DNA of 64,000 bases, from assembly GCA_000750105.3 (NCBI GenBank), contig JPHH03000043.1, positions 224,361-288,360 on the forward strand, read 5' to 3'. Within the stretch, counting starts at the first letter, position 1. The number at the start of each line of letters is the position of its first letter. Origin of the DNA: Tolypocladium sp. Sup5 PDA-1 (taxonomy: Eukaryota; Ascomycota; Sordariomycetes; Hypocreales; Ophiocordycipitaceae). A program made the position numbers and the translations under genes. The notes beneath the pieces are model-generated. The model ran no database searches and was not told the DNA's origin. It saw only the letters and a program-made list of their open reading frames with translations. This document shows positions 11,234-23,067 of this stretch, one piece after another.

Positions 11234-14200
11234 TTACTTCACCAGAGCACTTCGCCTGATGATCAACTCAGCAACCTGATTGAGCGAGGCGCTCTGTAGG
11301 ACCTCGAAAATAGACAGCTTCGCCTGACCTGCCAAAGCAAGCCAATTGCGCAATTCGACGGCAACGAGAGAATCGACGCCGAGAACAGAAACGCCCTGTT
11401 CTGGGTCCACGCTCGCGACATCGACGTTGAAAATCGCCGCCAGCCGCGCGGCCAGTGCTTCTGCTACCTGTGCCGTGCCCTTCACTTCTTGCATTGATTT
11501 CTCGCCTCGATCGATGCTGCTGTGACCGAGTGCGCGGACGAGAATCGCGGTGGGGTCGAGTGAGGTGGCCTCGGAAGTCTGTGTCGATTGGGAGGATGAT
11601 GCCGTTTGAACGAGGCGCAACGTGCCGAAACGCCAATCGCGACGAATGCCAGCCTCAGGCGTCAGACTGCTCCACGGCAGCAGGCCAACGATCCTCCGGG
11701 CTTCACCAGGTGACTGATCCAACCGACTGGATCGCTGGCTATGCTGGAGGCGCGTGTCGTGCTGGATGGCGTCTTCGATAAGGCGAAATACAGCGTCGAC
11801 ATGTATCGACTCGGTGCCAAGTGCTTCGACACGATGCCGAGCATCTTCGTCTGACGCCACCATTCCAACGCCTAAAACGGCCGGCAGAGCCAGACTGACG
11901 GCAGGGAGGCCGAGAGCCACGCGGTGGCTGGCCAAGGCGTCCTCGAACGCGTTGGCAGCGGCGTAGTTGGCCTGGGAGACGTGCCCCATCACACCGATGA
12001 CTGACGACAGAAGCACGAAAAAGGACAGATCTTGAGGTAGGTGCTTGTGCAGATTCCTCGTGCCGGCGACCTTGGGCCCCACGGTTTTTCGCCATTGCGC
12101 GAAGGACATGCGATCGAACACGGTATCCTGTTTTTTTAAGTTAGTGAAAGTGTTTCAGCATTCGAACACGCGTTGTTTCCTATTTCTACGTACCGCTAGA
12201 ACGTTGGCAGCGTGAATAACGCCACGGACCGGAGGCGATGTGGCCGAGACTTGACGGAGAAGTCGGACAAGACTCTCCTCACTCGATACATCACAGTTGA
12301 GGACTTGGAGGCGACAACCTCGTAGCGCGGCATCTTCGACGAGTCCCTCCGCCTGAGGGTGTGTCTCTGCGTTGCGGGAAATGAGGACCACACTCCGGGC
12401 GCCTTTGGACACCATCCAAGATGCAATGGCCCCGCCAATACCGTCCACCCCGCCAACGATCAGGTAAGTGGCTCTCTTATCATCGAGACGAAGTGGGCGG
12501 CGCACAGGAGACATAACCTGGACCGGACTGTCGTCCTGGGCCGCAATGACCACCTTGCCCGCCTTGCGTCGCTGCCGTTGCTGTTCCAAATGCCGCACAG
12601 CTTGACTCATCTGCGAGGGCGAGAACCTTGTCACGGGGGTAAGAGGTGAGGAAGACCCCGACGAGGAAGACACGGCGTTGTGAAAGATGATGCCTAGGCC
12701 CGCATCCAATGACTCCTTCATAAGCAGACCATTGTGGTCGCTCAGCTGTATCATATCCACTCGCGCATACGTAGCGCATCTTGCGGCAAGCTGGGTGACG
12801 TCTAGGCTCTTGTTCCAGCCACCGATTTCGACAAAGCGACCAAAATTCGCGATGCTATTTAGAGCAGACTGCAGCAGAGGTGCGGACAGCAAAGACGTCG
12901 GGCCGGTGAGAACCACATCTACGCCCTGGCCGCCAGTCTGCCCCTTGATGGCATCACCTAATTCCCTCGCGTAACGGCTTTTAAGAATTTGACTTGGAGC
13001 AAGGTGGTATGTGTCCATGAGACGGTGTGTCTCGGCCTCCGTCAAGTCGGTGGTAGCAAACCACACGTCAGCGCCTACGTGATTTGCAACGGCCAGACCC
13101 GCCGTGCCATCAGCTCCACCATCGGCTTGCACGATCAGGACCTTGTCGCCCCTTCTCAATCTTGCCACGTGCACAAGGGCGTAATAAGCCCCAGAATACG
13201 CCAGCGGGGCACAGACGGCCTCCTCGAAGGATAGGCCATCAGGAATTTTCGCGACGCTGGTCCAACTCGCTTGTGCTATGCTTGCGTATGGCCCCTTAGT
13301 CACACCGCAGACCTTGTCGCCGAGCTGGAACCCACTGGCGTCCGTGTTGTGCCCAAGTCGGGTGACTATGCCCGCTACCTCGTGTACAGCCGTGGCTTCT
13401 TCGTCGTCGGCCTCTGTCGCAGTGCGGTGATGATGGATGCGAGGATCCAGGCTGAAAGCCCGCGTCTCGATCTCAACGACACCGTCAGCGAGCTCATTGG
13501 TAGCACCACACCACTGTTCGACGAAGCCACCTTCACCTGAATCCAATGCCTCCTCCCACACCAGTGGCCGATGGGGATCCTGAAAGGGCTGGAAGGTCTT
13601 GGTCTTGGACTCCTCTTTACTGCCCATCGCCGGGAAGATCCGTGGCACATGGACGACCGAGTCCTGAATCGCATACTCCCAGTCGGCGTCGGCGTGGCCA
13701 AACTCCTTGTTTAGCAATGTCTGCTGCAACACCCCGACAACATGCTTTATGACCACGTCCGCTTCTTCCGCCCAGGTTGTGGGCAAGTCCAGCAAGACGT
13801 AGGATCTGTCCACGTTTTCATGGCGGAGAGTTCGCAGCAGGCCCTGCACCTGAGAAGAGGCGGGTGTGGCGGAGGCGTCTGGACCGGCGCCGTTGGACAA
13901 CCACAAAACTCCCCGACTCTCCAGAAGCACTCGACGGAGCTTATGGAACATGGACTCGTCCATATCATCCAGCACACAACCATTCTTGGCTACATCTGCA
14001 GCTAGTATGTGTACTTGGCTTTCGCCTGGTTGTACCTCCTCGAGGCTCTCCAGGGTGACCCGGATGCCCGTTGTCATATAAATGGCCTCGCTTAGCTGTG
14101 AGAGCCATTTCTGCTGCGACGGTGAAAGCGTGGATTCCGCATGAACGATAGTCACAAGACTGGGGTTGGATGGGCTGCTAGGGTTCACGGCGGACGCTTC

Positions 14201-17200
14201 TTGTTCAGGCGCGACGCTTGTTGACATAACGGTCCATCTCTGGAATTGCGGCTGCTCGCAATCAGCAATGTCGAATTCGACGCCCGTGAATCCATTGGCG
14301 CGAAGAGCCTCATCCCACGCTTCTAGCCCCATGACGAATTCCGGCTGCTCACCCTGCTGTTCCCAACCCGGGAGCGTGCTACAGATGAGCTGCGCGTCGA
14401 GACTGACGTGCGTCTTCACAACAAGTAGAAGCTTGCCGCCGGGCTTCAGCAGTTTCCGCATGTTTTCCAATGCCGTCTTCGGATTGTTGACTGCGTGTAG
14501 GTTCATGGATGCAACCACCAGGTCTATACTCCGTTCGGCTGCTACGTCGTGCGACGTCTCCGTCGGGCCCTCTTTTTCGAGATCGAGTTCCCGGAACTCG
14601 AGCACCTTGGTCCACCTGGCCAACTTCTGCTTGGCTGCCTCGAAATGCACTGATGAGGCGTCCGAGAATATGTATCGGTCGATGAGCAGCCCACCATTAC
14701 CTCCCTGTCCGAATGCTTCCAACAGGGCTCCGGCCGCTGCCCCGTTGCCCGCACCAACCTCGAGAACAGCCGCTCCCGGTTGCTGAAGAGCAAGGACATT
14801 CGCTATCCTGGCAAGTTGCTTGTAGCTGCGAGTTTGCTGGGTAGTCCGCTGTTGTATTGCCTCATGAGATCATCGTTGTCCTCCCCTAAGAGGGCGGCAG
14901 GCGTTACCTCTCCTCGCACAATCTGTGCCAGTTTCTGACCAATGCGAACAAGGAGACCCCCGTGCGTCCCACCCGTGGACCGGAGCTCGTCGAACAACTT
15001 TTGCTTGAGTCCCTTGCTTGCTCGCCCCCAGGCTTTGCTTCCAGGCATCAGTTGCCCGCTCTTACCACGGGCCAGCACGCTCTGCATCCACGCAAATGAG
15101 GCGTGCCCGTGTGCTGTCCAACTGCCCGATGGCTGCCCCTCCAGCTCAGCCGCAGCATCGGCAATGAGGTGATAGGATGCGCGGACCACCTTTTTCTCGT
15201 AGTCCAGCTCTTCGCCTGCTAGTGTAGTGCGCATGTATTCTTTGATAGACGAGGGGATGCCACGGCGGCTCACTATCGGTACCCAACGGCTTTCATAGAG
15301 CGGAATTCTTTCCAGGCCACTTTCAGCCTCATCACGGGGAATGGCCTGGCAAAACAGCTGATTGATCACGAGAGGGGTCTCACGGCGGCTATCACCTTGT
15401 TGTTGCGAGTTCGCGACGGATACGTCCGAGGTGAAGCCTCTGCGTTGCGCACTCCGCAACTCACTGAAAACCGCCAGGCGCTCCCTCCCCCCTCTGTTTA
15501 GCGATCGGGGCACAAAAGCATCCTGGAGCGACCTAGGAAGCACCATGGACGTCTTGCCCGTGTCTGGGGGCAAGTTTGCGTAAGTAGCTTGGATGATGCA
15601 GTCCAGCGTCGTGGGGTGGATAACGTAGGAGGCGAAGTATGGCGACGCTGACGGAGACTCCAGCTCGAGGATGTCCAAGTCGGCTGCCGCTCTTTTGAGG
15701 GTTTTCGACGCCACCACGTCTGCGATGCCTTGGAAGGCCGGTCCATATTGAACTCCCATACTAGCGACATCTGCCCGAAGTGCCGAACCGGCCACTCGTA
15801 GTACCTTAGATTGCTGTGTCTTGAGGAAGGAGTCGACGTTCGGTGCGACGGCGTCCTCGATATCTTGCTGCTCCACCACGGCCGAGACGAGACCACGACA
15901 GTTTTCCACCCACATGTCATTGGCCCCCAGAGAGCGCACCTCATATTCGTACCAGCCATCAGCCTTGTCCCCCTCGCGTCGTGACGGTCCCAGACGGAAG
16001 TACATCTCGACACCTCCGACCGACTTTTCCGACTCGGGAACCACTAAGGCGCTTAGAAACTCGACGTTTTTGACACGATAGCCGCGAATCTTGTCTTCAG
16101 ACGGATCCGTGACGAGACGAACGGCCTCGATGGCCATGGATACGTAGGCCGCGCCAGGAAGCACAACCATGCCATCGACACGATGGTCGCCGATCCAAGG
16201 AAGGTCGACGAGACGTATAAAGTTTCGCCATGCCGGTGTCGTTGCGCCCGAAACAGGCATACCAAGGAGCTCGTGGGGTGGAAATCTCTTGTGGCGGATG
16301 TCCTTGTTGACCCGCGATTCGATCCAGTAGCGACTCGAGTGATTCCACGGATAAGTCGGCAGGCCGGGCACAAATTTCATGATGTTCGAGGTGGTCACGG
16401 CCTCCTCGCCGTTTGCCTCTGGGTATTTGTTGATGGCCGATAAAGATACGGCATATCCGAGACGGACGAGTTCTCCGGCCACGTCTTGCATGGTCTCCAC
16501 GGCATTCGCATTTCGCTGAAGACAGGACATGTAAGCCATCTTGCGGCCTCGCAAGATCTGTCTCATGGGACCCGCCAGAGCGCCATGCGGTCCTATTTCA
16601 ACAATGGCGTCTACTTGGGCGGAGCTTGCGTCGGTCTCACCGAAGCACATGGCCTCAAATGCCTGGCTAAAGAGAACCGGGCTCGTTAGGTTCCGCACAT
16701 AGTGCTCTGCTGACAGCGATTGGGCGGACGTGACGACGCCCCCCGTGACAGGGGACGTGTACCTAACGTCACCGGGCCAAGTCGGGCTCGATGGTACGAT
16801 GTCCCGCAGCTTCTCCAGGTAGGCAGACTCCATGCGCCGCATATGGGGTGAGTGATATGCCAGCGCGACCCTGAGCTTGCGAGCGAATTTGCCGTCGGCC
16901 TCGAGACGCCTCACAACCTCGTCCAGATCATCTATGTCACCCGAAAGAGTGACGCTCTCGGGACTGTTGACACACGCCACCACGACGCGGCCGTCAGAAG
17001 TCGTTTCCCTTACGTATCTTTCCGCCTCGTCGGGTCCCACGCCGGCCGCAGCCATGCCACCAACGACGCCCGAGGCTTTCGGGTCCAGCAGAGTGCGCGC
17101 GAGCTCGCCACGCCAGTATGTCACGCCGAGCGCCTGCTCGAACGAGAGCGCCCCAGCGGCATATGCGGCCGCGATTTCGCCGCTGGAATGGCTCGTGACG

Positions 17201-19452
17201 GCCGATGGACGGATGCCCCATGAGCGGAGCAACACCACGAGGCACACCTGCAGCGCCACGGTGATGGGCTGGCCCAGGTGAATCTCCGAGACGCGACTGG
17301 ACTTGGCATCGCGCGTCAGTTCCTCGCGCAACGACCAGTCGGCGCCGTACATCTCCCGCAGGACTCGGTCGGCCTCGTCGATCGCCTCTGCGAATACGGG
17401 GTATGCGTACAGCAATTCGCGGCCCATGGCATGCCATTGCGCGCCTTGACCGTTGAACACAAAGCCGAGTCGCGGCGCCCGCTTATTTGCGGGCGCGTGT
17501 CCTACCTTGAGAGCCGCCGTCTTGTCCAGATTGTCGGCCAACTCGGCCAAGTTGCTAGCACGCACTGTAGTGATATAGGAGAGGCGCGATCGCCGGTGAC
17601 TGAGCGTGAAGGCGATGTCGGCAGGCTGCGGATCCATCTCGCCCTCTTTGCTCTTCCGGATGTAAGCAGCCAGGTTTCCGGCCATGGCTCGGGTCGTGTC
17701 GGCGTCCTGGGCGCTGAGCACATACAGTCGAGACACATCACCGTCGTCTGCTGTCGTTGTCCTGCGACCGTTGCCATTTGCGAGCCGCGTTTCAGGCGCA
17801 CCTTCGAGGATGACGTGTGCGTTTGTCCCTCCGTAGCCAAAGTTGTTGATGGACGCGCGCAAGGGTTTGTTGCGTGGCCAGGGCACCACATTGGTCGGCA
17901 CTCGCAAGTGCCAGTCGTCAAGGGGAATCTTGTCGTTCCCCACGACGTAGTTCTGATTCGGCGGAATGGCTCGGTACTTCATGGCCATCGCAGTCTTGAT
18001 AATGCCAGCCAATCCGCTGACGCCCCCGGTATGCCCGACATTGGTCTTGACCGAGCCGACCCAGACGGGGTCGTCTTGTGTGCGGCTTGCACCGAACGTC
18101 CGGGCAAGTGATTCGGCCTCGGTAACATCCCCCGCCTGCGTCCCGGTCATGTGCGCCTCCACGTACCCCGTGTCTGAAAGATCGAGACCCGCTCGTTGGT
18201 AGCAATGTCGTATCAGCCGGATCTGCGCGTCCATGGAGGGAGAGGTGATGCTGGTTGTTCTACCGTCCTGGTTCAGTCCCGTCTCCCGTATCACGGCATG
18301 CACCCGGTCGCCGTCTCGCACGGCCGCATCGAGGGACTTTAGCACAAGCACGGCCACCCCTTCTCCACGGCCGTAGCCCTGCGCCCGCGAATCCCACGCG
18401 TAACAACGTCCATCTGCGCCCACCATGCTAAAAATAACAAAAGCCCAGGGTTAGTCCCCACACAGGAAGCGCTAAGTACAAGAAAGAGATTGAAGCTGTT
18501 TAGACCAAGGTAAGTTACGTACCCAAGAGTGGACATGGCGATGTAGATGTCTGGATTCAAGATCGCATTCGAAGCTCCGACGATGGAAACGTGGGACTCT
18601 CCCGACCGGATGGTCTGGCATGCCTGGTGCAAGGCGGCGAGGGCGGCCGAGCAACCGGTGTCGATGGACATGCTGGCTCCCTGGAAATCGTAGAAGTGGG
18701 AGACCCTGTTGGAGAACATGGCCGTGTAGTTTCCGGTGAGCGTGGACGGCGGCATCGTCTCGGGATCGCGCGTCAGAACGTCGTGGTAATCCTTGGTGTA
18801 GCAACCAACGAACACCGACGTGTTGGGGCCCGGCCCCGCGAGCTTTTCTATGGGTAGACCGGCTGTTGTTTTCGAAGAAAATAAAAGATTAGATAGGGGT
18901 TACTTGGGTTTTGCTCATAAGGGGCAAGCAAAAGGCTACTTTACCGTCCTCTGTTGCTTCGTACGTCACCTCCAATAGCAGCCGAAGCTGAGGATCCGCT
19001 GCCTGCCCATCCCATCGCCGTCAGCTGGAGAAATAGAGATGGGATGAAATTTTGGCAAAAAGGAGGAGGGAGGGAAGGGAAAGGATCAAAAGAGCTTACA
19101 CTGGCTACTTCGGACGTGAATCGAAAGAATGCGGCATCGAACAGAGCCACGTCTTCGTGTAAGAAATAACCCCCGGTGGCATGATTCTGCAAAGAAAAGG
19201 CGAGTTTCTTAGCAATCCCTTGGTCCGTTCCGAGATCTTTAACCGACTCTCATATAAACCTACTCTACCACTCTTCGCAGGATTCGGGTCGTAGTATGAT
19301 TTCACGTCGAACCGCGACTCGGGTATGGGGGACCAGGCGTCTCGACCGCTGGCACAGAGGTCCCAGAGCCCCTCCGGACTCGTGACGCCGCCGGGGAATC
19401 TGCAGGCCATGCCCATGACGGCGATGGGCGACGCAGACTGGGGGTGGGACAT
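11234..19452 (-). CDS. PKS1: highly reducing polyketide synthase KS-AT-DH-MT-ER-KR-ACP (one-base frameshift)
   Basis: Iterative type I synthase. Exons: 19452-19264, 19186-19102, 18998-18945, 18862-18523, 18427-12194 and 12127-11234. In-frame ATGs also exist at 19521, 19533 and 19566. Domains by position: KS (active Cys in DTGCSAAL near 18650), AT about 17480-16500, DH 16290-15560 (GDHRVDGMVVLPG; TTLDCIIQ), C-methyltransferase from 14800 (VLEVGAGNGAA), ER 13450-12640, KR 12500-11830 (TYLIVGGVDGIGG; catalytic S, Y, N retained) and ACP with LGVDSLVAVEL near 11370. There is no thioesterase. This order matches LovF and squalestatin tetraketide synthase, which make short methylated acyl chains. Oddities: the exons total 7796 nt, one short of a multiple of three, and the frame shifts near 14829 at the DH-to-MT linker. 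KS has EAHMTGT, AT has SHSSGE and ER has GGADG. If the shift is real, the product stops before the MT. Confidence 0.88.
14803..14840 (-). other. Frameshift site in PKS1
   Basis: The upstream frame ends ...GLPSKLAATSNLPG then TAG at 14803. The downstream frame, offset by one missing base, reads SYKQLARIANVLA and leads straight into the methyltransferase motif VLEVGAGNG. Both sides are conserved family sequence, and the overlap contains no GT-AG pair that could excise it. A one-base deletion or a base-call error is the simplest reading. Confidence 0.75.
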
Positions 19453-19566
19453 GGTCCTCTCCTCATGACCATGATGCCTGCTTTTGTCAAACGACGATGC
19501 CCCGTTGGAGCCGTTGGTCATGTTTATCGTCATGATGATGATGTCTGAGATAGTACCATGTAACAC

Positions 19567-20067
19567 GGGTGGACTGGAAAATGAACCACATGAAAAGATG
19601 ACTTCGAAAAAGCATTGGAAACACGAGAGACTTAATGGATATCGAGGTGAATCGATTTAAAGAGGTAGTATTGTTAGCTAGGTACATCCGGGATACCCTG
19701 ACATGCCTTATTCGGCAATTGTAAGCTGGCATACTGTTCGCCGATCGGGCTGCAGCCGTCTTCCTTCGGCCTGTAAGCTGGATAAAACATAGCTGCAGGG
19801 GGGGGGGGGGGGGGGGGGGTGAGGGGGGTAAATGCACTAAAACCACAGAGATAATGGTGGACATTTCGGGTGTTGCTTACAGTCGTGTTTGCACCTTGCC
19901 TGTGGGAAGTAATAATTCCCAAAGGTATCTTAGATCCCTAGCTCTCTTGCGTTCCCTATTCTCAGTTGGGCATAAGTTGTCCTAAATTTCCAGGAACATT
20001 TTCGCAACCAATCTTGAGAGGAGGGCCTCACACTTGCAGTGGGCAGTTCACTACGACGGAGCCAAGG
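19567..20067. promoter_or_regulatory. Shared PKS1 / acyltransferase promoter region
   Basis: Divergent spacer between PKS1 and the second acyltransferase. It contains a run of 22 G (19798-19819) and one CGCCGAT at 19739-19745, a variant of the recurring promoter motif. No transcription start can be placed. Confidence 0.45.
19798..19819 (+). repeat. Poly-G tract (22 nt)
   Basis: An unbroken run of 22 G in the divergent promoter between PKS1 and an acyltransferase. The length may be imprecise because of slippage. Confidence 0.9.
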
Positions 20068-21570
20068 ATGCCGGATTCGACAGTCCGAGTTCCCCTGGGG
20101 GTTCTGGATCACTTCCTTCCTCCCCATTATCTGCCCATGAAATGGTACATCCCGTTGAAGGACGCCGTTACGCCCCAGGAAGCGTTCAAGGCTTTGGAAG
20201 ATGGCCTTCGCCTTACCTTCCGACAACTGCCCTGGCTGAGCGGGAAAATCTACAAAGCAGATCCAGGAACACCAGGCGGACGCCCCGGCCAGCTTGAGAT
20301 CCGGTATGACCCAGCGGACCTTGAGGATAACAGCAAGCCTGTGCCTCATTTCCGTTTCAAGCTACTAGACGAAACGGTGAGCTACGAAGAGATCTGTGAG
20401 AGCGGCTACCCCATGGACACGATTCCGGACGAGGAGGTCTTTTGGGGAGATTTCCTCAACTTTCCCGAGGTGGATAAGGGTGCCGAGTGCTTCAAGGCTC
20501 AGGCCAACTTTGTGCCGGGAGCGTTGATTCTGTGCGGCGCCACTCACCACAACGCCTGCGACGGCACCGCCTTGTTTGACGTGTGGAGGATATGGGCGGC
20601 CAACTGTGCCGCCTTGCAGGCAAACACCGCGCCTGTGGTCCTCGATCCCTTGAGCTCGGATCGCGGTCTTATCGAGCGTATATGGGCGGACGAGGGCAGC
20701 CGATTGGAGGATGTCGATGATGCAAAAGGAGAAACGGGCCATGTGGAAGCAAAGTCATACACCTTGTTGGACATGGAACCACCAAATGCACCGTCGAAGG
20801 AGGATCGCCGGTTACCTCCACCACCATCCTCTGGTGAGGCCATGACGTCGGCCGTCTTCTACATGTCACCCGACAAGTTCACCGCACTCCACAAGCGCTG
20901 TCTGGACGAGGCGGGCGCCGGATCGCGTATCTCGGGAAACGACAGCATGACGGCGCTGATCTGGCGCAGTCTGCTCAAAGCCAGACACGCGGCAGCCATC
21001 GCCGCCGGTCGAGCGAGCGAGTCGGACAATGTCGAGGCCTGGTTGCAGCTGACGCTCGACGGCCGGCCCAACATCTCCGCCAAGGGCGCCATGCCATTCG
21101 AGTACCTGGGCAACCTGGTGTTCTGGAACCGGGTTGCCATGCCGATATCGACGCTGACTTCGCCCGATACTGGTATCGCCACGGTGGCGATGGCCATCCG
21201 CAGAGAGGCCGACGCAGCGACTCCGCAGGCCATGCTGGGTGCATATGGGCTGGCGCGGCGCCTTGAAGATCTCTCGAAACTTCAGCTCAGCATCACCCAT
21301 GCCTACGGTTACGACATGATCCTGTCGTCTCTCATGATGATGCGCATCGAGGACATGCGGTGGGGCGGGCGCTTGTTCGCCAATGGTGGAAAGGCCGATG
21401 CGTTGAGGCCTCCCTTTGACGATATCAACAAGGCTGGACGTCTTTGTTTCGCGATGCCGCGCGAGCCGGGGCGCGGCGTCGAGTTTGTGGTCAATTTGTT
21501 CCAGGATGAATGGGATTACTTGCTGGAAGATGAGGAGTTTGGGGAATATGCTTTGTATTTGACTTCTTGA
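20068..21570 (+). CDS. BAHD-family acyltransferase (second)
   Basis: Single exon. The ATG at 20068 gives 500 aa; an in-frame ATG at 19966 would add 34 residues without family character. The HxxxDG motif is HHNACDG (about residues 166-172), and the N-terminal half shows the usual LPWLSGKI block. The second-half DFGWG motif is replaced by RWGGRLFANGG (about residue 430), where the family normally has a D-F-G-type turn. Fungal BAHD members of metabolite clusters often vary here. The gene is divergent from PKS1. Loading or transferring the PKS1 acyl chain is plausible but unproven, because PKS1 lacks its own release domain. Confidence 0.85.
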   Translation: MPDSTVRVPLGVLDHFLPPHYLPMKWYIPLKDAVTPQEAFKALEDGLRLTFRQLPWLSGKIYKADPGTPGGRPGQLEIRYDPADLEDNSKPVPHFRFKLLDETVSYEEICESGYPMDTIPDEEVFWGDFLNFPEVDKGAECFKAQANFVPGALILCGATHHNACDGTALFDVWRIWAANCAALQANTAPVVLDPLSSDRGLIERIWADEGSRLEDVDDAKGETGHVEAKSYTLLDMEPPNAPSKEDRRLPPPPSSGEAMTSAVFYMSPDKFTALHKRCLDEAGAGSRISGNDSMTALIWRSLLKARHAAAIAAGRASESDNVEAWLQLTLDGRPNISAKGAMPFEYLGNLVFWNRVAMPISTLTSPDTGIATVAMAIRREADAATPQAMLGAYGLARRLEDLSKLQLSITHAYGYDMILSSLMMMRIEDMRWGGRLFANGGKADALRPPFDDINKAGRLCFAMPREPGRGVEFVVNLFQDEWDYLLEDEEFGEYALYLTS

Positions 21571-23067
21571 GAAGAGGAAACGGTGTAGAGCCAAGGCGAG
21601 TTCACGATAGTCATTCTGGTATCGTATCAACTCCTGGCAGATTGATTGATTGATTGATTTATTCCTACTCGGTTTTAGCCGCGCTATCGCAGCCATGCCC
21701 GGTTAGCAGGGCTCTGGCGGACGGCCGACGCGACCGGGTCGCTACCTAGGTAGGTAATTCCTAGCCACCCCACTTCGCCAACGTAATAAAACCTTGACTA
21801 GCCGCCCCCTGAAAATCCCGCTTTGCTCCTCATCAACCTCAATCTACCCGTGGCTGCCACCTCGCGTAGAATCTGGTTCCCTACTAATGAAATCCGCATC
21901 TAGGCTCTATCGTAGATGGTTCGGCTCTTTCGAGACGACCCGTCCCGTGTTTCCTATCCGCATACCTACAGTCTCCCCCCAATGCTCAGCTTTGTCTGTG
22001 AGACTCGATCCTAAATTGCCCAAGGATCTCTGTCAGCTCCATGAATTTGATGGCTTTTGTGGCTGCTTTGCGCTCCAACTCCTGGCAGTATTTGATGTTG
22101 TGTCCCTGCCGCAGCGGTCTTCCATGACATGACGCTGACCCACTTTTGACCTCGAGTCCCCACACTTTGTCGAACATGAACACCGTGACAACTGTAGAGA
22201 TACCAAAGTCTCATCACTTTCAACAAATAAACTCTGCACTGTATATACTGAGATAACTCAATCGCCAGAAACAGCGCAAATGATGGCCAACATAATACGA
22301 CTGGAATCTACGATGCGCGCATCATCATAGTCCCCCTGGACTTCTACGGTCGCACGGCAAAGAGTAGACGAACAAGCCATGAACAAACAGCAATGAAGCA
22401 GTATCCACTAGGACAACAGCTACAAGGTCTCCCAAACAACGCTGACAGCCGATCTCCGGAATCTAGCAACAGACGCCGCCGATGACTGATGGGATGTTAC
22501 AATCGGCAGCAACACCACCGTCTTGCCGGCGCCGTCCTTTCTAGGCGCAGCGAGTGGGGCGGGACGCGATACCGTGGTGCACACATTCGCCGAACGCACC
22601 GCCGAACGCACCGCCGAATCCATCCGCCGAACGCACCGCCGAATCCATCCGCCGAATCTTATGCAGGTAGCTGATTCAGTGCTACGAGGCAACTGCCGTC
22701 TGACTGTGCTAGAATTGCCCGGGCAAGACCTTGATGCGTGATAATGGGTTCCACGCATGGTATCGCGGAGTTGTCGGTCCGAAGCTCTCTGGGGATTCGT
22801 CTGGCGGGACGAAGGGAACAATCGACCTCTGATATCAAGGAGATATAAGAGGGTTGGTGTTTAGCTGACTTATTAACCTTTGGTACTTACCGTTGGATAA
22901 TGATAGCCATTCTTAATCCCAGAAACTGGACTTGCTCGGGAGCGTTTTCCACACATTGGCCTATTATCATAGCTTGCTACTCTTTCGTTTCACGTCATCA
23001 GTTCTCTCTCGTGGTCGCATCTCCCCCGGCCCTCCCTATAGTTGGCACTGACTCCTAACGCAAAACC
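21571..23067. other. Long promoter spacer before the prenyltransferase
   Basis: About 1.5 kb without a gene. It holds a short (TTGA)n run near 21643, a CCTAGGTAGGTA-type element near 21747 and the six-copy CGCCGAA array described separately. Short open frames here have no family signature. Confidence 0.55.
22588..22656 (+). promoter_or_regulatory. Six-copy CGCCGAA array
   Basis: CGCCGAA occurs at 22588, 22600, 22612, 22625, 22637 and 22650, with spacing 12, 12, 13, 12 and 13 bp and alternating CGCAC / TCCATC fillers. All copies face the same way. The array is 410-480 bp upstream of the prenyltransferase start. The regular, near-helical spacing suits cooperative factor binding; simple tandem duplication is the alternative. 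Confidence 0.6.

Noticed and set aside
14803..14900. An intron as explanation for the PKS1 frame change
   Set aside because: The only GT...AG that fits (from GTAACG to CCCAG) would delete the conserved LLGEDNDDLMRQYNSG block before the methyltransferase.
17278..18111. 277-residue plus-strand open frame
   Set aside because: Antisense to the PKS1 KS/AT region.
11234..19452. Non-reducing PKS feeding the prenyltransferase
   Set aside because: PKS1 has DH, ER and KR domains and no SAT, PT or TE; it is a highly reducing enzyme.
20866..21696. 276-residue minus-strand open frame
   Set aside because: Antisense to the second BAHD acyltransferase.
22588..22656. CRISPR-like array
   Set aside because: Repeat units are 7 bp with 5-6 bp fillers in a fungal promoter; not a CRISPR structure.
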